64,000 bases of DNA, from contig JANQVJ010000056.1 of NCBI GenBank assembly GCA_030730365.1, positions 1-64,000 of the forward strand, read 5' to 3'. The DNA is from Verrucomicrobiales bacterium. Its GTDB lineage: Bacteria > Verrucomicrobiota > Verrucomicrobiia > Verrucomicrobiales > DEV007. A model generated the notes under the pieces. It was not told the origin of the DNA. It searched no databases and worked only from the letters and a program-made list of their open reading frames with translations. The translations under genes and the position numbers were made by a program. This document shows, one piece after another, positions 35,612-48,262 of this stretch; the first letter of the stretch is position 1, and each line of letters begins with the position of its first letter.

Positions 35612-37126
35612 ATGACCGTGTTAAAACCGTCTTTTGAGGAATTCTCCTCCCTCGCCGCCTCCGGGAATCTCATCCCCGTATGGACCGAACTCGCGGCCGA
35701 CTACGAGACACCCGTCTCCGTGTATCAAAAGCTCAGCGAAGGGCAGCACACCCCCAGCTTTCTCCTCGAATCGGCCGAGAACAGCGAGCAGATCGGCCGT
35801 TACTCCTTCCTCGGGACCAATCCCCGCCTCGAGATCCGCGCCCATGGCCGCACGCTCTCTCTCCGCGAGCAGGGCTGCGGCGAGTTTGTCGAGAAAGCGC
35901 TACCATCCGAGGAAGGCGATCCGCTGCACGAGCTCGAGCGGCTCATGTCCCGTTTCAAGCCGGTAGCGGTCGAGGGACTCCCCGTCTTCGCCGGAGGCGC
36001 GGTCGGCTTCATCGGCTACGACATGGTCCGCTTTTTCGAGCCCAGCGTCCCCGGTCCGCCCGATGACGGACTCGGACTGCCCGACATGGCTTTTGTCATC
36101 ACTGACACCCTCCTCATCTTCGACCATCGCTTCCGCAAGCTTCAGGTCGTGGCGAACATCTGCCTCGACGATTACCCCGACCGCGCGAGCGGCTACGAGG
36201 CGGCGCGGGAGCGCATCGACGCTATCATTGAGGCCCTCCGCAAGCCCCGCACCGTCGCGCCTTTCTCCCTCATGACGAATCCGCCCGAGGCGGAGATCCG
36301 CAGCAACACGACCCGCGAGGAATACGAAGGCATGGTCCTGGCGGCCAAGGAATACATCCTCGCCGGCGACATCTTCCAGGTCGTGCCCTCACAGCGGTTT
36401 GAGAATGACTACACCGGTCGCCCCATCGACCTCTACCGCGCCCTGCGCCACGTCAATCCCTCGCCCTATATGTTCTGTCTTCAGTTCGGAGACGAGTTCG
36501 CCCTCGTCGGCAGCTCTCCCGAAGTCCACGTCCAGGCGATCGACCGGCACATCAAGATCCGCCCCATCGCAGGGACCCGCTGGCGCGGAAAAACGCAGGA
36601 AGAAGACGACGCCCTCGCCGCTGAGCTCCTCTCCGATCCGAAAGAGCGCGCCGAGCACGTCATGCTCATCGACCTCGCCCGCAACGACGTCGGCCGTGTC
36701 GCCGAATACACTTCCGTCCAAGTGAGCGAATTCATGATCGTGGAGCGCTACAGCCACGTCATGCACATCGTCTCGAACGTCGTCGGGAGACTCCGCGAAG
36801 ACCTCAGTGCCTACGATGTGATGCGCGCCACCTTCCCTGCCGGAACCGTCAGCGGGAGCCCCAAGGTCCGCGCCATGCAGATCATCAACGAGCTCGAGAA
36901 GTCCAAGCGCGGCGCCTACGCCGGGGCCGTCGGCTACTTCGGCTTTGACGGGAATCATGACAGTTGCATCGCCCTGCGCACCGTCGTCCTCAAAGACGGC
37001 AAAGCCTACGTCCAGGCCGGAGCCGGCGTCGTCGCCGATTCCGTGCCCGCGAACGAATACGAGGAGACCGTGAACAAGGCCAAGGGCATGATGCGCGCGA
37101 TCGAGCGGGCCAAGTTGCTGGAGTGA
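35612..37126 (+). CDS. trpE: Anthranilate synthase component I
   Basis: 504 residues. TrpE converts chorismate and ammonia to anthranilate, the first step of tryptophan synthesis, with the TrpG amidotransferase. N-terminal FLLESAENSEQIGRYSFLG is the tryptophan-binding (feedback) region. Chorismate-binding signatures include FQVVPSQRF (near 255), IDLARNDVGRVAEYTSVQV (near 355), SNVVGRL, and GTVSGSPKVRAMQIINELE near residue 415. The TrpE type is favoured over PabB and Isochorismate synthase by the N-terminal LLES/SF-type motif. No trpG is adjacent in the window, and no leader-peptide attenuator was found. Confidence 0.95.
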   Translation: MTVLKPSFEEFSSLAASGNLIPVWTELAADYETPVSVYQKLSEGQHTPSFLLESAENSEQIGRYSFLGTNPRLEIRAHGRTLSLREQGCGEFVEKALPSEEGDPLHELERLMSRFKPVAVEGLPVFAGGAVGFIGYDMVRFFEPSVPGPPDDGLGLPDMAFVITDTLLIFDHRFRKLQVVANICLDDYPDRASGYEAARERIDAIIEALRKPRTVAPFSLMTNPPEAEIRSNTTREEYEGMVLAAKEYILAGDIFQVVPSQRFENDYTGRPIDLYRALRHVNPSPYMFCLQFGDEFALVGSSPEVHVQAIDRHIKIRPIAGTRWRGKTQEEDDALAAELLSDPKERAEHVMLIDLARNDVGRVAEYTSVQVSEFMIVERYSHVMHIVSNVVGRLREDLSAYDVMRATFPAGTVSGSPKVRAMQIINELEKSKRGAYAGAVGYFGFDGNHDSCIALRTVVLKDGKAYVQAGAGVVADSVPANEYEETVNKAKGMMRAIERAKLLE

Positions 37127-37151
37127 AGGCGATGTGATGTTGAAGTGCTGC

Positions 37152-37174
37152 GATGCGGTTAAAGCCGCATCTAC
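37152..37174 (-). repeat. REP-like palindrome upstream of the second DUF58 cluster
   Basis: GATGCGG-TTAAAG-CCGCATC with a 7-bp stem, then CTAC. Read on the minus strand it begins GTAGATGCGGC, sharing the GTAG prefix with the pair near 3.0 kb. It lies in the 280-base gap after trpE, where the short open frames look non-coding. Confidence 0.7.
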
Positions 37175-37200
37175 TTTCTTCAGCGACCGGCCCTACGCCA

Positions 37201-37244
37201 AAGTGGCTTCGGCTTCAGCCGAAGGAGACGGGTTCAAGCCACTT
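37201..37244 (+). repeat. Nested palindrome (cruciform-like element)
   Basis: Outer arms AAGTGGCTT (37201-37209) and AAGCCACTT (37236-37244) pair perfectly over nine bases. Inside, CTTCGGC-TTCA-GCCGAAG (37207-37224) is a perfect 7-bp hairpin whose base overlaps the outer arm, so two alternative folds compete. It is paired with the palindrome at 37152-37174 in the same gap. The rest of 37127-37406 shows no supported gene. Confidence 0.75.
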
Positions 37245-37406
37245 CGATTCCCCGTCTCTGTGGATGAAGTCGATCTCGTTGAAGCCATCGCGCTTTTCCC
37301 CAATCCCACATTTTTTTGATGTGAATCCGGCGGCAAATAGGCTTTGCTCTAGCAGTCCCACCCCTGTTAGGTCCGTGACAAGCCCCTCTCGAGTCCTCCC
37401 GCCGAC

Positions 37407-38873
37407 ATGACGCCGCCCCCTTTGCCTTCCCAGCCGGATTCGCTCGCGATGCGAATGAACGATTTCCCGGCGGGATTCAGCCCCATGCTGGTGAAAGAGC
37501 TGCGTCAGGGGATGCGGACGAATCTTTTCACGGTCGCTTTCATCCTGCTGCAGACGGTCATGATCCTGAGCCTGCTCGCGGGCCTCTCCGATCCGGGATC
37601 GTCGGAGGTGGATGGCTTTTTCTGGTTCTTCATCGTCGTCATCCTTCTCGTGGTACAGCCGCTGCGCGGGTTCAACGCGCTCAGCGCCGAATATCAGCTC
37701 AACACGATGGACCTGATCCAACTGACGAAACTGAACGGCTGGCGCATCACCCTGGGAAAATGGACCGCGCTGAATGCCCAGACGCTGCTCTTCCTCACTG
37801 GAGTGCTTCCCTATCTCGTGATGCGCTACTTCCTCGGAAACGTGAACTTCGTCATCGACCTCGCCGCGCTCGGCATGCTCGGCCTGGGATCGGCGCTCGC
37901 CAGCGCGATCACGATAGGCTGCTCGGTCTTTCGCTTTTTCATCCTCCGCGGCATCATTCTGATCGGGTTCGGGGTTGGATTCATCGGTCTCTTTTTCGGC
38001 CTGCAAGAGACGCTCTTCCGCTCGGGGCTCAGCGGCAGCAGTGATATCTGGCAACTCGGCCTGATCGCGATCTCTCTAGTCTACGGTTGTTTCTTTTTCC
38101 TCTCCTTCGGCGCGAGCCGCATCGCTCCTCTCTCGGAGAATCACTCGACGCGCAAACGTCTCGTCGCCCTCGCCTTCACCCTGATCGCGCTCGGACTCAG
38201 CCTCGCCGGAATCGAGGTCAAGACGGTCATCTTCGTGAGCGCTGTCATCCTCGGGCTCGCCGCGATCGATGCCCTGACCGAGCCGGTCCCGATCTACTCG
38301 CGGGTCCTCGCTCCGTTCCGCAGAAATGCCCTCACCCGTTTCGCGGCAGTTTTCCTCGCTCCGGGCTGGATCAGCGGGATCGGCTTTTTCTTCCTCTGCG
38401 CCGCGATCTGGGCGGTAGCGCTGCACTCGGACAACTTTTTCGCCGACCCCAGCCCGGGAGTCTCGGGCCGATTTCTGAGAATCGGCACCTTCGCGGCCGA
38501 TCAGGGGCGGGTCATCCTTTTCCTCTCGATGATCAACCTGCTGATCTTCCCGCTCATCATCATCCATCTCTTTTTCGGCAAGCAAACTTCGGGCAATTTC
38601 ACCTTTGCCCTCTACGCCTTTATCCAGTGTGTTCTCCTCTTTCTGACGATGATGATCATGACCCTCGCCAGGGCGATGTCGAGATTCGAGGAACTCATCT
38701 TCACCCTCGCACCGCTGCCGTCGGTCCTGATCTTTGCCAGTGAACCCGGCAAGGCGGACGAGTTCATTTTCCTGGTTCTCGCTCTGGCGACAACCTTCCT
38801 CAGCGTGACCATTCCCCTGCTGCGGCATCGCACGGCGTTCCGCCAGTTCCAATATCACCTCAAAAACGCCTGA
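37407..38873 (+). CDS. ABC-2-like multi-pass membrane protein
   Basis: 488 residues with about 11-12 hydrophobic segments. The cytoplasmic start SPMLVKELRQGMRTN resembles the N-terminus of ABC-2-type permeases, which have a conserved KELRQ. It is followed by GFNALSAEYQLNTMDLIQLTKLNGWRI, also typical of such permeases. No ATPase gene is present on this strand next to it. It precedes the second DUF58 gene by three bases, so it belongs to that operon, where a permease, DUF58 and a BatA protein occur together. Confidence 0.75.
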   Translation: MTPPPLPSQPDSLAMRMNDFPAGFSPMLVKELRQGMRTNLFTVAFILLQTVMILSLLAGLSDPGSSEVDGFFWFFIVVILLVVQPLRGFNALSAEYQLNTMDLIQLTKLNGWRITLGKWTALNAQTLLFLTGVLPYLVMRYFLGNVNFVIDLAALGMLGLGSALASAITIGCSVFRFFILRGIILIGFGVGFIGLFFGLQETLFRSGLSGSSDIWQLGLIAISLVYGCFFFLSFGASRIAPLSENHSTRKRLVALAFTLIALGLSLAGIEVKTVIFVSAVILGLAAIDALTEPVPIYSRVLAPFRRNALTRFAAVFLAPGWISGIGFFFLCAAIWAVALHSDNFFADPSPGVSGRFLRIGTFAADQGRVILFLSMINLLIFPLIIIHLFFGKQTSGNFTFALYAFIQCVLLFLTMMIMTLARAMSRFEELIFTLAPLPSVLIFASEPGKADEFIFLVLALATTFLSVTIPLLRHRTAFRQFQYHLKNA

Positions 38874-38876
38874 CCC

Positions 38877-39767
38877 GTGCCCCTGCCTCTCGACAGCGCC
38901 GACCTCAATGCCCTCGCGGCACGGGCGCGCGCCTACGCGGAACGCTTTTCCCTGCCGCTCAAAGACAGAAACTGGCGCGGCAGTTCGGGCGACTACGCCG
39001 GAACCGGGGTCGGGAGCTCGCTCGATTTCCAGGATCACCGATCCTACATGCCGGGGGACGATCCGCGCCACATCAACTGGCAGGCCTACGCGCGCACGGG
39101 GAATTATTCACTGAAGCTCTACCGCGAGGAGGTGCGACCTGTCGTCGAGATCCTCTTTGATGTCTCAGACTCGATGTTCGCCGAGCCTGACAAAACGACG
39201 CGAGCACTCGAACTTTTTTACTTCGCCTGGGCTTCGGGGGAAAAATCAGGAGCCTCGACCTCAGCTATTCTCGTGAAAGGCGATCACTGGAAAACGCTCG
39301 AGACGGGGGCGGTTTTCAGCCATCGCTGGCAGGATCTCGCCGCCGCTCTCCCCGACACTACTGCGTCGGCAGCCCCAAATCTAAGCGCCCTACCCCTGCG
39401 CGCGCGTTCGCTCCGGGTGCTCATCAGCGATCTGCTCTACCCGGCTAATCCCGAGCCCATCATCCGCGCTCTCCAGCGCGGCTATGGCCGGGCCATCTTA
39501 CTCGCGCCCTTTTCCCCGGCAGAGTCCGACCCCGACTGGTCAGGCAACTACGAATTCGTCGACAGCGAGAGCGGCGGCCGCCACGACCGCCGCATCGATC
39601 CGACTTTGCTGCACCGCTACCTCGATGCCTACCGTGACCATTTTGGTCGTTGGAAGGCCGCTTCCCTGCGGGCGCAGGCTCCTCTCGCTCGGATCGCGTC
39701 GGCACCGGCTTTCGCGGCCTCGCTGAGGCTCGAGGCTATCCCCGGCGGAGCCTTGCAACTCGGATGA
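38877..39767 (+). CDS. DUF58 domain protein, second copy
   Basis: 296 residues from a GTG. The core YMPGDDPRHINWQAYARTGNYSLKLYREE (near residues 55-85) and a VWA-like LFDVSDSMFAE mark DUF58. It differs from the copy at 62-976 (little identity beyond the motif), so it is a paralogous lineage rather than a recent duplicate. It starts three bases after the permease gene and precedes the second BatA protein by 26 bases. Confidence 0.9.
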   Translation: MPLPLDSADLNALAARARAYAERFSLPLKDRNWRGSSGDYAGTGVGSSLDFQDHRSYMPGDDPRHINWQAYARTGNYSLKLYREEVRPVVEILFDVSDSMFAEPDKTTRALELFYFAWASGEKSGASTSAILVKGDHWKTLETGAVFSHRWQDLAAALPDTTASAAPNLSALPLRARSLRVLISDLLYPANPEPIIRALQRGYGRAILLAPFSPAESDPDWSGNYEFVDSESGGRHDRRIDPTLLHRYLDAYRDHFGRWKAASLRAQAPLARIASAPAFAASLRLEAIPGGALQLG

Positions 39768-39793
39768 TACTCTGATTCCCCCGCCTTTCTCTC

Positions 39794-41572
39794 ATGCCAC
39801 TCATCTTCGCCAATCCTCTCGGCTTCTGGGCTCTGCTCGGAATACCGGCGGTGTTGCTGATCCATTTCCTCCAGCGCGAGTCGCGGCGGCTCGCTGTGAG
39901 CACGCTCTTTCTCCTCGAACGCATTGATCGCGAGAGCGTGAAGGGGCGCAAGTTCGACCGGCTGCGGCAATCGGTGCCGCTCTGGTTGCAGTTGCTCGGG
40001 GTTCTGATTCTGACCTGGCTACTGATCGAGCCGCGCTGGACAAGTGCCCGCTCGGTGCAGCGGGTCGTCCTCGTGCTCGACCACTCCGCCTCGATGGAGG
40101 CCTTTCAGGGCGATCTCGCAACAGCTCTGCGGCGGGAGATCCCGCCCCTCACCGCCCTTGTCGGGACGACCGAATACACACTCATCGAATCGACTCTGAC
40201 GGGCTCAAATCTCTACCGCGGCACGTCCTTTGAAGAACTGATGGCCGTGCTCGAGAACTGGTCCCCTTCAGCCAGCACCCACTCCGCCGAGAGTGCGCTG
40301 CGAGTCGGTCGCAGCCTCGCGGGTGCCGAGGGCACACTGATCTACGTGACCGATCACGTCCTGACAGAGATACCCTACGGCGCGGCACTGCTCAGCGTCG
40401 GTGAAGCGGTGGAAAATGTGGGGTTTACAGGTCTCCGCGTCGTCGAGGAGGAGGGAATCGCCACCTGGCAGGCGACCCTGCGGAACTATGCGGCGACATC
40501 GCAAAAGCGGAGCTGGTTCCTCGCCTCAGGCGAGCAGAGGACCGCGTCCCGCCCCGTCGATCTGGCCCCGGGAGAGACCCGCACCCTGCAGGGCCAGTTC
40601 CCCGCGGGTGGGGACAGGCTCCAACTCGTCCTCGAACCGGATCGCTTCACCCGCGACGATACGCTGCACGTGGTGCGCCCGGCACCGAAGCAGATTCTCG
40701 TCTCACGAACCGGCGCGGAGAACGTGGCGGAACTCATCGCCAGTCTCATCAACAGTGTCGACCACGCCACCGAGTCCAAGGCCGGGGAAGCGCCCGACCT
40801 CGTTTTTGCGACCTACAATCCTCTCCAGCCGACCGCACTCCCGGCAGTGTCGATCGTGCTCTTGAACCAGGAGGTGGTGCCGCAACAGTTTTTCGGAGGC
40901 GCCATCGTCGCGGCCAACGACCCCCTCATTGCCGATCTCGACTGGCAAGGGCTCATCGCCCGATCCACCCCGTCGATCCCGCTCGTGGACGGGGAAAGGG
41001 TGCTGCTCTGGCAGGGGGACCGGCCGCTCATTCTGGCGCGCGAAGATGGCAGGAAACGGCAACTTGTTTTCAATTTCGACGTGGTCGCCTCGAACGCCCC
41101 GCGATTGCCTGCCTTCGTCATTCTCGTGCACCGTTTCGTGAACAGGATTCGTGATCAGAAAACGGGGCTCGAGTCACTCAATGCCGAACTCCGCCAGCCC
41201 CTTGCTGTTGCCCACGATACTTCCGCAGAGGGAGGACCTCTCACTCTCGTCTCAGGAAAGGGTCGCCTCACGATCGCCCACGACAAGGTCCGCTTTCTCC
41301 GCGCGCCGGAGGAGCCGGGATTTTTCCAGATCACCCTGGGCAGCGAGCTGCTTCTCAATGCCTCAGCCAACTTCGCTGATACCAGAGAAGCTGACTTTTC
41401 AAAGGCCGCCGCCTTCTCCGACCTCGGTGCGACCGCCGCCAAAATTAGCGAACGCCGCACCGTATCCGATCCATGGTGGCAGATCTGGCTGATCACTCTG
41501 ACGGGGACCGCCTTGCTCTGCTGGTATTACCTGAACCGACCGCGCAAGTCGGATGACACGCTTACGGCGTGA
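39794..41572 (+). CDS. BatA/VWA domain membrane protein, second copy
   Basis: 592 residues. It opens with the BatA layout MPLIFANPLGFWALLGIPAVLLIHFLQRESRR, two membrane helices, and then a VWA region with MIDAS LVLDHSASMEAF near residue 95. A long extracytoplasmic segment follows, and a last helix (WLITLTGTALLCWYYL, about residues 565-580) anchors the C-terminus. Together with the DUF58 gene and the permease it forms a compact second DUF58/BatA operon. It ends convergent with the mog gene. Confidence 0.88.
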   Translation: MPLIFANPLGFWALLGIPAVLLIHFLQRESRRLAVSTLFLLERIDRESVKGRKFDRLRQSVPLWLQLLGVLILTWLLIEPRWTSARSVQRVVLVLDHSASMEAFQGDLATALRREIPPLTALVGTTEYTLIESTLTGSNLYRGTSFEELMAVLENWSPSASTHSAESALRVGRSLAGAEGTLIYVTDHVLTEIPYGAALLSVGEAVENVGFTGLRVVEEEGIATWQATLRNYAATSQKRSWFLASGEQRTASRPVDLAPGETRTLQGQFPAGGDRLQLVLEPDRFTRDDTLHVVRPAPKQILVSRTGAENVAELIASLINSVDHATESKAGEAPDLVFATYNPLQPTALPAVSIVLLNQEVVPQQFFGGAIVAANDPLIADLDWQGLIARSTPSIPLVDGERVLLWQGDRPLILAREDGRKRQLVFNFDVVASNAPRLPAFVILVHRFVNRIRDQKTGLESLNAELRQPLAVAHDTSAEGGPLTLVSGKGRLTIAHDKVRFLRAPEEPGFFQITLGSELLLNASANFADTREADFSKAAAFSDLGATAAKISERRTVSDPWWQIWLITLTGTALLCWYYLNRPRKSDDTLTA

Positions 41573-41599
41573 TGGAAGGTAAAGTGCGGCACAAGGCAC

Positions 41600-42088
41600 T
41601 TAACAGGAGGTCGGGACGCCGACAGCGAGCTTTACGGTGTGAGGAATGGCCCCTTTCACAAAATCGAGACACTCGACCGCCCCACTGGGTTTGCCCGGCA
41701 GAGCAATGACAAGGGATCTCTCCACAATCGCCGCGAGACTGCGGGAAAGGATCGCGTTCGGCGTGATCTCGAGCGAGCGCATCCGCATCGTCTCGCCAAA
41801 ACCCGGGATCTCGACCCGCATGATGCCGCGGATGGCCTCCGGAGTGACGTCCCGCAGAGCGATTCCTGTGCCGCCGGTGGTGAGAATGAGACCGCAACCC
41901 TGACGGGAGAAGGAAAGAATGGTGCGGGAGATCCGATCCTCATCATCGGGAATAACCGCTTCGGCGATGACCTCCCAACCATTTTCCGAACAGGCCTGTC
42001 GCACCGCGGGCCCACCGTGATCTTCATACTCGCCGGCGGCGGCGCGGTCAGAGACGGTGATAACACCAACCGAAATGACCTGGCTCAT
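41600..42088 (-). CDS. Molybdopterin adenylyltransferase-like protein (MogA/MoaB family)
   Basis: 162 residues, the full MogA/MoaB domain. It starts ISVGVITVSDRAAAGEYEDHGGP; the substrate motif GLILTTGGTGIALRDVTPEAI near residue 68 and ALPGKPSGAVECLDF near residue 130 are characteristic. These proteins adenylylate molybdopterin before Mo insertion. MogA versus MoaB cannot be settled by eye. Molybdenum enzymes such as formate dehydrogenase are common selenoproteins, but none is in the window. Confidence 0.93.
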   Translation of the reverse strand: MSQVISVGVITVSDRAAAGEYEDHGGPAVRQACSENGWEVIAEAVIPDDEDRISRTILSFSRQGCGLILTTGGTGIALRDVTPEAIRGIMRVEIPGFGETMRMRSLEITPNAILSRSLAAIVERSLVIALPGKPSGAVECLDFVKGAIPHTVKLAVGVPTSC

Positions 42089-42121
42089 CCGGGAAGAGAG
42101 ATAAAGGCGATTATCAAAAGA

Positions 42122-42889
42122 TCACTGTCCGAACTGGATCCGGCTGCCGTCAAAGCTGGGGACAGGATAGCTGCCACCGGGCTGGGGAGGGGCTGGAATC
42201 GCCCCCTCCCGAGGGTAGGACGTCGCGGCCGGACCTGTGGGAACCTGAATCGGAGCCGAACCGGCAGTCGGCGGTGCCGAGATCCCGCCCGACGGGTAAG
42301 GGGCGATGGGAACCGGCGCGGAAGGCACGCCCGGAGGAGCAACCGTCGGCGGGTAGGCCCCAGCCGCTGGAGAGGCGGCGGAAGAAGGAGCGCTATAACC
42401 AATACCGCCGGCAACTGGAGGCGCGTTCATCGCGAGATTGGATGGAGGAGCCGAGGTCGGGACCTGGAGGATTTTACCGGCGAAGATTTTAGTATCTTTC
42501 ATGCCATTGGCAGCCTGAATGCGGCTGATGCTCGAGTTGTATTTCCCGGCGATGCTCGAAAGACTTTCCCCTGAGACAATGAGGTGCGGAACAAGCTGCT
42601 CCCCCTCACGAAGGACAAACGGCTCGGGAGCAGAGGCGGCCGCGGTCGCCCCGTAAGTGGCAATGCCCGGCTGAACCGACGGTGTCAGAGCCTGCTGTGC
42701 CTGTGCTCCCCCAATCAATTCCCCGGGGGCGGCGTTAGAGTAATTACCCGGGCTCTGGGGATAGGTTGACGGCGGGGGCGCAACGACATTTTCGGCAACG
42801 TCTTTATTCTTATTAGAAAAACAACCCACGGAGAAGATCCCCGCCGAAATTGCCACTACCCATCCTGCAAACTGTCGTCCCTGTATCAT
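42122..42889 (-). CDS. LysM-domain lipoprotein
   Basis: 255 residues from ATG 42889; an ATG eight codons earlier is also in frame. A lipoprotein signal ends at lipobox FSVGC (Cys near residue 22). After a Pro/Ala/Tyr-rich spacer, the single LysM motif HLIVSGESLSSIAGKYNSSISRIQAANGMKDTKIFAGKILQVP lies near residues 100-145 and would bind peptidoglycan. The tail (about 110 residues) is Pro/Ala/Gly/Ser-rich low complexity. Its partner or enzymatic activity is not evident; there is no catalytic domain. Confidence 0.88.
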   Translation of the reverse strand: MIQGRQFAGWVVAISAGIFSVGCFSNKNKDVAENVVAPPPSTYPQSPGNYSNAAPGELIGGAQAQQALTPSVQPGIATYGATAAASAPEPFVLREGEQLVPHLIVSGESLSSIAGKYNSSISRIQAANGMKDTKIFAGKILQVPTSAPPSNLAMNAPPVAGGIGYSAPSSAASPAAGAYPPTVAPPGVPSAPVPIAPYPSGGISAPPTAGSAPIQVPTGPAATSYPREGAIPAPPQPGGSYPVPSFDGSRIQFGQ

Positions 42890-43036
42890 GTGAGAATTTA
42901 CCACCTTCCCCACCTCTCGAAAGCTGGATTTTTAAAATTTATCAACTTTTATTCTCAAATTTTGATATTTTCTCTATTTTAATTATAAATGCATGCCGAC
43001 TATTCATATATCTGAAAAGACCCTCCACCCGGACGC

Positions 43037-43067
43037 AAAAAAAACGGAGCATCTGCCCCGTTTTTTT
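43037..43067. terminator. Bidirectional intrinsic terminator after sucB
   Basis: A run of eight A, CGG, a short loop region, CCG and seven T form a hairpin with a U-tail in both directions. It lies 29 bases beyond the sucB stop on the minus strand, so it most likely ends the sucA-sucB transcript; the gap up to the LysM gene is A/T-rich and otherwise empty. Confidence 0.8.
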
Positions 43068-43095
43068 AATTAGATCTTCAACAACTCCTTTCGGC

Positions 43096-44304
43096 TCAAC
43101 CGAGCATAAGACGCTCGGGATTCTCGAGGCCTTCTTTCACTCTCACGAGGAAAGTGACCGCCTCTTTGCCGTCGACAAGACGGTGGTCGTAGCTGAGGGC
43201 GAGGTACATCATGGGACGGATCACGACCTGCCCGTTCAGTGCGACCGGACGCTGTTGGATGCTGTGCATCCCGAGGATACCGGACTGGGGGGGGTTGAGG
43301 ATCGGAGTGCTGAGAAGCGATCCGTAGATCCCGCCGTTAGTGATGGTGAAGACGCCGCCCTGCAGATCAGCGAGGGAGATCTTTCCGTCGCGGGCCTTGT
43401 TGGCGTATTCGACGATGTCTTTCTCGATCGCGGCAAAGGACTTCTGCTCACAATCGCGGATCACCGGAACCATGAGCCCTTTTTCGGTTCCGACGGCGAC
43501 ACCGATGTCGTAAAAGTGATTCTCGATTATCTCGTCTCCTTCAATCCGGGCGTTCACGGCGGGCACAGCCTGGAGGGCATCAACGACCGCTTTAATGAAG
43601 AAGGACATGAAGCCGAGCTTCACACTGTGCCGGGCAACGAAGTCATCCTGCACTTTCTTGCGCAGATCCATGATCCCCGTCATGTCGACTTCGTTGAAAG
43701 TGGTAAGGATGGCTGCTTCGTGCTGGGCGTTGACGAGGTGAGTGGCGATCTTACGGCGGAGGGGCGACATTTTCTTCCGCGTCGTTTTCTTTGCGGAAGA
43801 AGCGGAGGCAACGACCGGATCGGCAGCAGGTGACTTTTGCTTCGCCGCGCTGTGATCGGTCGCGGCGTCAAGGACATCCGACTTGGTGATTTTACCACCG
43901 GCCCCGGTGCCGCTGAGACTGGAGAGATCGATCCCCGACCCTTGAGCGATTTTACGGGCGACGGGAGTGGCTTTGACATCGACACTCTGCACTGATGCGG
44001 GGGCGGGGGCGGGCTCCGGCGAAGTCTTCGCGGCGGCTTCCGGCGCGGGCGCGGTCCCGGCGGGAGCTTCCCCTTCCTCGATGGCGGCGACGGGTGCACC
44101 GATGGCCAGCTCATCCCCGACCGCGGCTAGATGGTGGAGAAAGCCGTCGCGATCCGATTCCAGCTCGGTGCTGATTTTGTCCGTCTCGATCGTGAGGAGG
44201 ATATCGCCGGCTCTCACATACTCACCCTCGGCCTTGTGCCAAGTGCCCAGGGTTGCTGATGTGATGGATTCGCCTACGGAAGGAATCTTTATCTCGTGTG
44301 CCAT
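43096..44304 (-). CDS. sucB: Dihydrolipoyl succinyltransferase (E2 of 2-oxoglutarate dehydrogenase)
   Basis: 402 residues from ATG 44304, since upstream residues do not fit the lipoyl domain. The lipoyl domain opens [27 protein letters not shown] with its modified Lys in ETDKISTE (near residue 43). An Ala/Pro linker is followed by a peripheral-subunit-binding domain ([25 protein letters not shown] near 115-140) and the catalytic domain (residues 180-402) with the [12 protein letters not shown] motif containing the active His. It is downstream of sucA by 90 bases and completes the E1-E2 pair; E3 is not in the window. Confidence 0.96.
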   Translation of the reverse strand: MAHEIKIPSVGESITSATLGTWHKAEGEYVRAGDILLTIETDKISTELESDRDGFLHHLAAVGDELAIGAPVAAIEEGEAPAGTAPAPEAAAKTSPEPAPAPASVQSVDVKATPVARKIAQGSGIDLSSLSGTGAGGKITKSDVLDAATDHSAAKQKSPAADPVVASASSAKKTTRKKMSPLRRKIATHLVNAQHEAAILTTFNEVDMTGIMDLRKKVQDDFVARHSVKLGFMSFFIKAVVDALQAVPAVNARIEGDEIIENHFYDIGVAVGTEKGLMVPVIRDCEQKSFAAIEKDIVEYANKARDGKISLADLQGGVFTITNGGIYGSLLSTPILNPPQSGILGMHSIQQRPVALNGQVVIRPMMYLALSYDHRLVDGKEAVTFLVRVKEGLENPERLMLG

Positions 44305-44394
44305 TTTATTACAATCGGTTGTCGGAAAATCAGGAAAAGAAGTCAAAAATGCCCGCTCTGAAATGGATTCGAGCCGGTCTCGGTCGGGAAATGA

Positions 44395-47178
<2,784 letters not shown>

Positions 47179-47380
47179 CAAGCGGATGGTAGTGGTCTCG
47201 CACAGGGCAATCAAAGTCGCTTCATTAGGGATAACTGGCTAGAGAAAATTCAGGATTTTCCTCGCAAAAACGCGGCGTCTGTGAAAGTGCACCCTCGATT
47301 GCCTCGGGCTGGATCCCGAAGCATTCTAGAAATGACCTAAAAAAGTATTAACTAATTGTAAATCAACAAGTTGAGAAAAA

Positions 47381-48262
47381 CTAAAGTCCGACTTTAAGAC
47401 GGCAGGCTCGAATCGTATTGGCCATCAACATGGCGATGGTCATGCGTCCGACCCCGCCCGGCACGGGTGTGATGGCCTCACATTTGTCCTTCACCGCTTC
47501 GAAGTCGACGTCGCCGACGAGGCGGGATCCGCTTTTAGAAGCGGGGTCATCGATGCGATTAATGCCCACATCGATGACGACAGCACCTTCTTTGAGATGA
47601 TCAGGACCGATGAAATGGGGAATCCCGATTGCTGCAACGAGGATGTCGGCCTGGCGGGTCAGCGAGGGGAGGTCTTTCGTCCTCGAATGAGCGACAGTCA
47701 CCGTCGCGTTGGCCCCTTTTCCTTTCCCCATGAGAAGAAGGGCGAGGCTTTTCCCCACGAGGAGACTGCGTCCCACGATGACGACATGCTTCCCTTCGGT
47801 CTCGATGCCGCTCTCGAGGAGCATGCGCTGACAGCCCGACGGCGTACAGGGAGCAAAGCCGGTCGGGTCATCCATCGCGAGCTTTCCGAGATTGACCGGG
47901 TGGAGGCCGTCGACATCCTTGGCCGGGTCGATCCGGCGTATCACCTCCTCTTCATCTAGGTGGCGGGGCAGCGGCATCTGCACGAGAATGCCATGGATGG
48001 CCTCGTCAGCATTCAACTCGTCAATCACCGCGAGCAAGTCACCCTGGCTAATGTCAGCGGGCTTTTCGATCTTGACCGAATGGAGGCCCAGCTCGCGACA
48101 TTTGCGGTCTTTCGATCCGACGTAGGCTTTAGACGCCGGATCATCCCCCACGAGGACGACGGCGAGGCCGGGGAGATGGCCGGCGGCTTTCAATTCGGCG
48201 AATGAGGTCTCGCACTCGCGATAGACGACCTCGGCAATGGGGGCTCCTTCAATCAGTTTCAT
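47381..48262 (-). CDS. folD: Methylenetetrahydrofolate dehydrogenase/cyclohydrolase
   Basis: 293 residues. FolD interconverts 5,10-methylene- and 10-formyl-tetrahydrofolate with NADP. Catalytic [13 protein letters not shown] (Tyr and Lys, near residue 50), [12 protein letters not shown], and the [15 protein letters not shown] nucleotide-binding turn are all present, as is the [13 protein letters not shown] end motif. Length is typical. Its start overlaps the end of the DUF374 gene by 14 bases, so the two are translationally linked. Confidence 0.97.
   Translation of the reverse strand: MKLIEGAPIAEVVYRECETSFAELKAAGHLPGLAVVLVGDDPASKAYVGSKDRKCRELGLHSVKIEKPADISQGDLLAVIDELNADEAIHGILVQMPLPRHLDEEEVIRRIDPAKDVDGLHPVNLGKLAMDDPTGFAPCTPSGCQRMLLESGIETEGKHVVIVGRSLLVGKSLALLLMGKGKGANATVTVAHSRTKDLPSLTRQADILVAAIGIPHFIGPDHLKEGAVVIDVGINRIDDPASKSGSRLVGDVDFEAVKDKCEAITPVPGGVGRMTIAMLMANTIRACRLKVGL

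Noticed and set aside
37134-37319. 61- and 85-residue open frames after trpE
   Set aside because: They run through the palindromes at 37152-37244 and show no protein-like features.
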